8,581 bases of DNA from Deltaproteobacteria bacterium (lineage in GTDB: Bacteria > Desulfobacterota > DSM-4660 > Desulfatiglandales > HGW-15): positions 1 through 8,581 of the forward strand of contig JAFGDF010000350.1 of the NCBI GenBank assembly GCA_016932235.1. Reading direction: 5' to 3'. A model generated the notes under the pieces. The model had not been told where the DNA came from. It did not search any database and was given only the letters and a program-made list of their open reading frames with translations. Below are positions 5,615-8,581 of this stretch, piece after piece; the stretch's first letter is position 1, and each line of letters opens with the position of its first letter. A program made the translations under genes and the position numbers.

Positions 5615-6883
5615 ATGAAAGAAGACAAGATATTCTACGGATATTGGATAGTGGCTGCGATTTTTATTATCTCAGCCTATATTTCAGGGATCATCTACTT
5701 CGGTTTCACGGCTATCTTTGAACCTATCGCGAATGAATTCGGGTGGAGTTATGCCAGTGTTTCACTGGCTGCATCTATCAGAGGGATGGAGATCGGGTTG
5801 CTTGCGCCTGTTGTGGGCCTGCTTTTTGACCGCGTAGGACCCAGGAGGCTGATCTTCTTCGGGGGTACGGTTACGGGTCTCGGCATCATGCTTTTAAGCC
5901 GTATTTCCTCTCTTTCGGCTTTCTACGGTGCTTTTGTGCTTATTGCTTCAGGCGTCAGTACCTGCGTGGGGATTGTACCGGTTACGGTGGTCGGTCACTG
6001 GTTCTATCGAAAGGTATCTTTGTTCACGGGCATCGTGGTAAGCGGCATAGCGATGGGAGGACTGATGGTCCCGATGGTTACATGGGTAATCGATGCGGTG
6101 GGTTGGAGAACAGCGATGGCCATTTTTGGTCTGGGCACGTGGATCATTGTATTACCATTATCTTTAATAGTCCGCCATAGCCCGGAGGCATACGGCTATG
6201 GTCGCGATGGAATGGGATCAGGCGGTGGTAGCGTCCTTAACCGTGCTTCGGAAAACAACGTTAGGTCAGAAAAGGAGGCTGAAAAAATTTTTGAGATTCG
6301 GGACGTAATAAAGTCTCCCCTCTTCTGGCACTTTCAATTTGGTTTTATCTGTCATGTATTTGTTGTTCATGCTGTTCTTACTCATGTTATGCCTTACCTC
6401 AGCAGTATCGATATCTCCAGGGCAACCTCTGGTTTAGTGGCCAGCGGTATACCCATAATAAGTATATTCGGTCGTCTGGGCGCCGGCTGGTTTGGCGATC
6501 GATTTAGTAAAAGAATGGTAATATCCGTGTGCTTTGTTCTGACAAGCCTCAGTTTATTATGGTTTGCCTTCATTGATCGGATAGGGGCATGGACTTTGAT
6601 ACCTTTTCTGATTCTATTCTGCATCGGATATGGAGGGACGGTTCCCATGATATCTGCTTTGCTGATGGAGAATTTCGGAAGGGCAAGGTTGGGTTCGATT
6701 GTAGGACTGTCCCAGGGACTCGCGATGATCGGTAGCGTCTCCGGTCAACCACTGGCCGGGTGGGTCTTTGATACCTATGGCCGTTACCAGGAGGCGTGGA
6801 TAGCTTATGCCGTGGTTGTTGCTGTTGGTACCATCAGCGTGGTCACGATTCCGAAGTTAAATAAATTGGAGATGAACCAATAA
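5615..6883 (+). CDS. MFS transporter, oxalate/formate antiporter-like (monocarboxylate type)
   Basis: A 422-residue inner-membrane carrier predicted to have 12 helices in two halves, joined by a polar cytoplasmic loop at about 188-235. The start (FYGYWIVAAIFI, 7-18), the segment FEPIANEFGWSYASVS (35-50), the MFS motif A GLLFDRVGPRR (68-78) with its second-half counterpart GRLGAGWFGDRFSKR (286-300), GHWFYRKVSLFTGIVVSG (127-144) and SPEAYGYGRDG (189-199) are typical of the oxalate:formate/monocarboxylate group. It starts at ATG 5615 with AAGG eight bases upstream, a weak site. It is divergent from the Etf-lactate dehydrogenase operon, which suggests import of lactate or another small carboxylate; that substrate is inference. 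No residue seen here fixes specificity. Confidence 0.88.
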   Translation: MKEDKIFYGYWIVAAIFIISAYISGIIYFGFTAIFEPIANEFGWSYASVSLAASIRGMEIGLLAPVVGLLFDRVGPRRLIFFGGTVTGLGIMLLSRISSLSAFYGAFVLIASGVSTCVGIVPVTVVGHWFYRKVSLFTGIVVSGIAMGGLMVPMVTWVIDAVGWRTAMAIFGLGTWIIVLPLSLIVRHSPEAYGYGRDGMGSGGGSVLNRASENNVRSEKEAEKIFEIRDVIKSPLFWHFQFGFICHVFVVHAVLTHVMPYLSSIDISRATSGLVASGIPIISIFGRLGAGWFGDRFSKRMVISVCFVLTSLSLLWFAFIDRIGAWTLIPFLILFCIGYGGTVPMISALLMENFGRARLGSIVGLSQGLAMIGSVSGQPLAGWVFDTYGRYQEAWIAYAVVVAVGTISVVTIPKLNKLEMNQ

Positions 6884-6977
6884 AAGTTGACCAGAGGGGG
6901 AAATAAATTCCGGCTATCCAGCTGTCCGGCAGCCCGCGGAAGAAGGTTCGATATATCGTCCGGGAGAATTGAAATAC

Positions 6978-8360
6978 ATGCAAGAGTTAATGATAAATGT
7001 ATCTAATAGAAAAGTGATTTTGATTATTACGTGTATCGCGGGATTTCTTGGGTCTATCACGAATTCATCTGTTACGGTAGCGCTGCCCACAATCGGCAGG
7101 GAATTCGCCATGGAAGCCGTATTGCTGGGCTGGGTGATAACCATTTCGACTTTGGCTATGGCCGTAGCATCGCTCCCCGCCGGCAGGCTGGCGGATATAT
7201 ATGGCATGAAAAAGGCCTTTTTACTCGGTATGTGCCTTTTCACCGTCTCATCCTTTTTTTGCAACGTAACGTCATCTTCCGCCATGCTTATTTCGGCGCG
7301 ATTTTTCCAGGGCATAGGAATTTCAATGTCGGCCAGCTGTTCCGTTGCTATCCTGACTGCTGTGTTCCCGGCTGAAGAAAGGGGGAAGTCCTTTGGGATA
7401 TTCCTGGCTTCCGTATATGGCGGCGGTATTTTGGGCCCTTTTTTAGGCGGCCTCTTGACCCAGCACTTCGGCTGGCGAAGCATATTTTCCGTCACATCCA
7501 TTTTCGGGGCAGCGGAAGTAATACTGACTTTATGCAAGATAAAGGGTGAATGGGCCGGCTCCAGGGGAGAAAAGTTCGATGCCATCGGTTCTGCGGTAAT
7601 GGCATTAGCGATGGTGGTTTTAATGTATGGTTTTACCGTTGTTACAACCGTCACGGGTATTTCTTTCCTTATTACCGGCATTCTTGGAATGATCGGATTT
7701 GTCTTGTGGGAGTCCCGGGTTGACAGCCCTCTCATCAATATGAACCTGATGAGGAGGAACAGGGTCTTTATGTTTTCGAACCTGGCGACTCTTATACAAT
7801 ATAGCAGCGTCTATGCGGTGATTTTCCTGATGAGCCTGTACCTGCAATACGCAAAGGGATTCTCACCTCAGAAGGCAGGCTCTATCCTCATTATCCAGTC
7901 CGGTGTCATGACCGTTTTTGCTCTTTTTTCAGGACGACTTTCAGACAGGGTGCAACCTCAAAAGATTGCCGCATCCGGATTGGCGTTGAACTGTTTAATG
8001 TTTTTTCTGTTATCATTCCTTAATGAAGAGACATCTGTTTTATATGTTATCGCAGGTCTCGGATTTTTCGGGGCCGGCATAGGGCTTTTCTCATCACCGA
8101 ACACTAACGCAATTATGGGTTCCGTGGAAAAAAGATTCCATGGTATAGCGTCTGCTTCGGTTGCCACGATGAGATCGACCGGGCAGATGCTGAGTATGGG
8201 AATAGTAATGATACTCTTTTCCGTATTTATAGGGGAAAGGCAGATCACACCGGATTATTACCCTCAGTTTATGATCTGTATGAAGACCGGGTATCTGATT
8301 TTTTCAGTGCTTTGTTTTTTGGGAGTCCTTGCGCAGCTTTGCGGAAGGAAACATGGCTAA
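6978..8360 (+). CDS. MFS transporter, DHA2 (EmrB/QacA-type, about 14 helices)
   Basis: A 460-residue inner-membrane transporter with the length and motif order of the 14-helix DHA2 branch. From the N-terminus: NSSVTVALPTIGREF (29-43) in and after helix 1, motif A AGRLADIYGMKK (68-79), motif B with R108 in ISARFFQGIG, motif C GGGILGPFLGG (148-158), then GWRSIF. Family members usually exchange protons for drugs or other organic compounds, but the acidic residue often found before the VALP motif of helix 1 is replaced here by N/S, so a drug role should not be assumed. I prefer ATG 6978, eleven bases after GGGAG (6962-6966). The longer frame opens with TTG at 6969, only two bases after that site, and ATG 6990 is a third option. 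It lies 94 bases after the first MFS gene on the same strand and may be cotranscribed. Confidence 0.88.
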   Translation: MQELMINVSNRKVILIITCIAGFLGSITNSSVTVALPTIGREFAMEAVLLGWVITISTLAMAVASLPAGRLADIYGMKKAFLLGMCLFTVSSFFCNVTSSSAMLISARFFQGIGISMSASCSVAILTAVFPAEERGKSFGIFLASVYGGGILGPFLGGLLTQHFGWRSIFSVTSIFGAAEVILTLCKIKGEWAGSRGEKFDAIGSAVMALAMVVLMYGFTVVTTVTGISFLITGILGMIGFVLWESRVDSPLINMNLMRRNRVFMFSNLATLIQYSSVYAVIFLMSLYLQYAKGFSPQKAGSILIIQSGVMTVFALFSGRLSDRVQPQKIAASGLALNCLMFFLLSFLNEETSVLYVIAGLGFFGAGIGLFSSPNTNAIMGSVEKRFHGIASASVATMRSTGQMLSMGIVMILFSVFIGERQITPDYYPQFMICMKTGYLIFSVLCFLGVLAQLCGRKHG

Positions 8361-8402
8361 AATTGATGGCCCCGTAAAAAGTCCCCTCACCGTTATGCCG
8401 GC

Positions 8403-8445
8403 CCCCGTATCAAAGCCTGTTCCGGATTTGATCCAGGATACGGGG
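8403..8445. repeat. Intergenic stem-loop CCCCGTATC / GATACGGGG
   Basis: A 9-bp perfect inverted repeat (8403-8411 and 8437-8445) with a small inner stem GGAT-TTG-ATCC (8424-8434). It lies 43 bases after the second MFS stop. It resembles the 'gccgg...ggatttgatcc' palindromic repeats dispersed between genes in deltaproteobacterial genomes, recalled in general terms and not checked. No T run follows, so intrinsic termination is not supported. Confidence 0.45.
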
Positions 8446-8478
8446 CAGGCCCGATAGGCTTGATCGCGGAATATGCCG

Positions 8479-8492
8479 AATTTCATGAAATT
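8479..8492. repeat. 14-bp perfect palindrome AATTTCATGAAATT
   Basis: A self-complementary 14-mer in the non-coding tail. TTTCATG recurs directly at 8481-8487 and 8491-8497. It may be a regulator site for a gene beyond the window, or chance in A/T-rich DNA. Confidence 0.3.
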
Positions 8493-8509
8493 TCATGCAA
8501 GCGACGCCG

Positions 8510-8531
8510 CCGGGCGCAAAAAAAAGCCCGG
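8510..8531. repeat. Hairpin CCGGGC-(A-rich loop)-GCCCGG
   Basis: A 6-bp GC-only stem encloses a 10-base loop containing eight consecutive A. The A tract lies in the loop rather than after the stem, so it is not a standard terminator on either strand. The remaining 8361-8581 sequence shows no gene I can support. Confidence 0.35.
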
Positions 8532-8581
8532 ATTGAACGATAAGGAAACTTCATCATTCACGAAGGGCCTACAGACCTTTA

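Noticed and set aside
6914..7738. 274-codon minus-strand open frame opposite the second MFS gene
   Set aside because: It lies antisense within a clearly conserved transporter, its composition is Pro/Thr/Ile-rich without family motifs, and it has no supporting ribosome site.
8510..8531. Rho-independent terminator
   Set aside because: The homopolymer lies inside the loop, not after the stem, on both strands.

Overview
The window reads as accessory-metabolism DNA from a strict anaerobe. A Desulfobacterota-like (sulfate-reducing or syntrophic) host is my best guess. This rests on the gene types (a ferredoxin-fused EtfA, a bifurcating-type EtfB, an oxalate/formate-type carrier) and on the intergenic palindromes, not on any phylogenetic marker, so the assignment is weak.

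Layout, left to right: (1) 172-1359 (+), a soluble class III nucleotide cyclase with a helical, TPR-like N-terminus. (2) 1360-1749, 390 bases with no convincing gene. It is occupied by a MITE-like inverted-repeat element (1383-1676) with 16-bp perfect terminal inverted repeats, a second well-matched inner inverted block, and imperfect ~20-bp direct repeats immediately outside it. (3) 5150-1750 (-), a tight three-gene operon: EtfB, then EtfA with an N-terminal eight-cysteine ferredoxin domain, then a GlcD-like FAD oxidoreductase. This is the gene content and order of the electron-bifurcating lactate dehydrogenase LctBCD. (4) 5151-5614, a 464-base divergent control region with plausible promoters on both strands, a 19-bp dyad and a large nested inverted repeat. 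(5) 5615-6883 (+), an MFS carrier of the oxalate/formate/monocarboxylate type. (6) 6978-8360 (+), a DHA2-type (predicted 14-helix) MFS transporter. (7) 8361-8581, non-coding palindromic sequence with no recognisable gene.

How it may work together (inference): the divergently transcribed monocarboxylate-type carrier could import lactate or a related 2-hydroxy acid. The GlcD-like flavoprotein would oxidise it, and the Etf pair would handle the electrons, using reduced ferredoxin to help drive endergonic reduction of NAD+ by lactate. The cyclase makes a nucleotide second messenger and has no evident link to the operon, apart from a similar TGYCGGA-N5-TCCGACA dyad upstream of both. The most unusual non-coding object is the inverted-repeat element between cyclase and operon.
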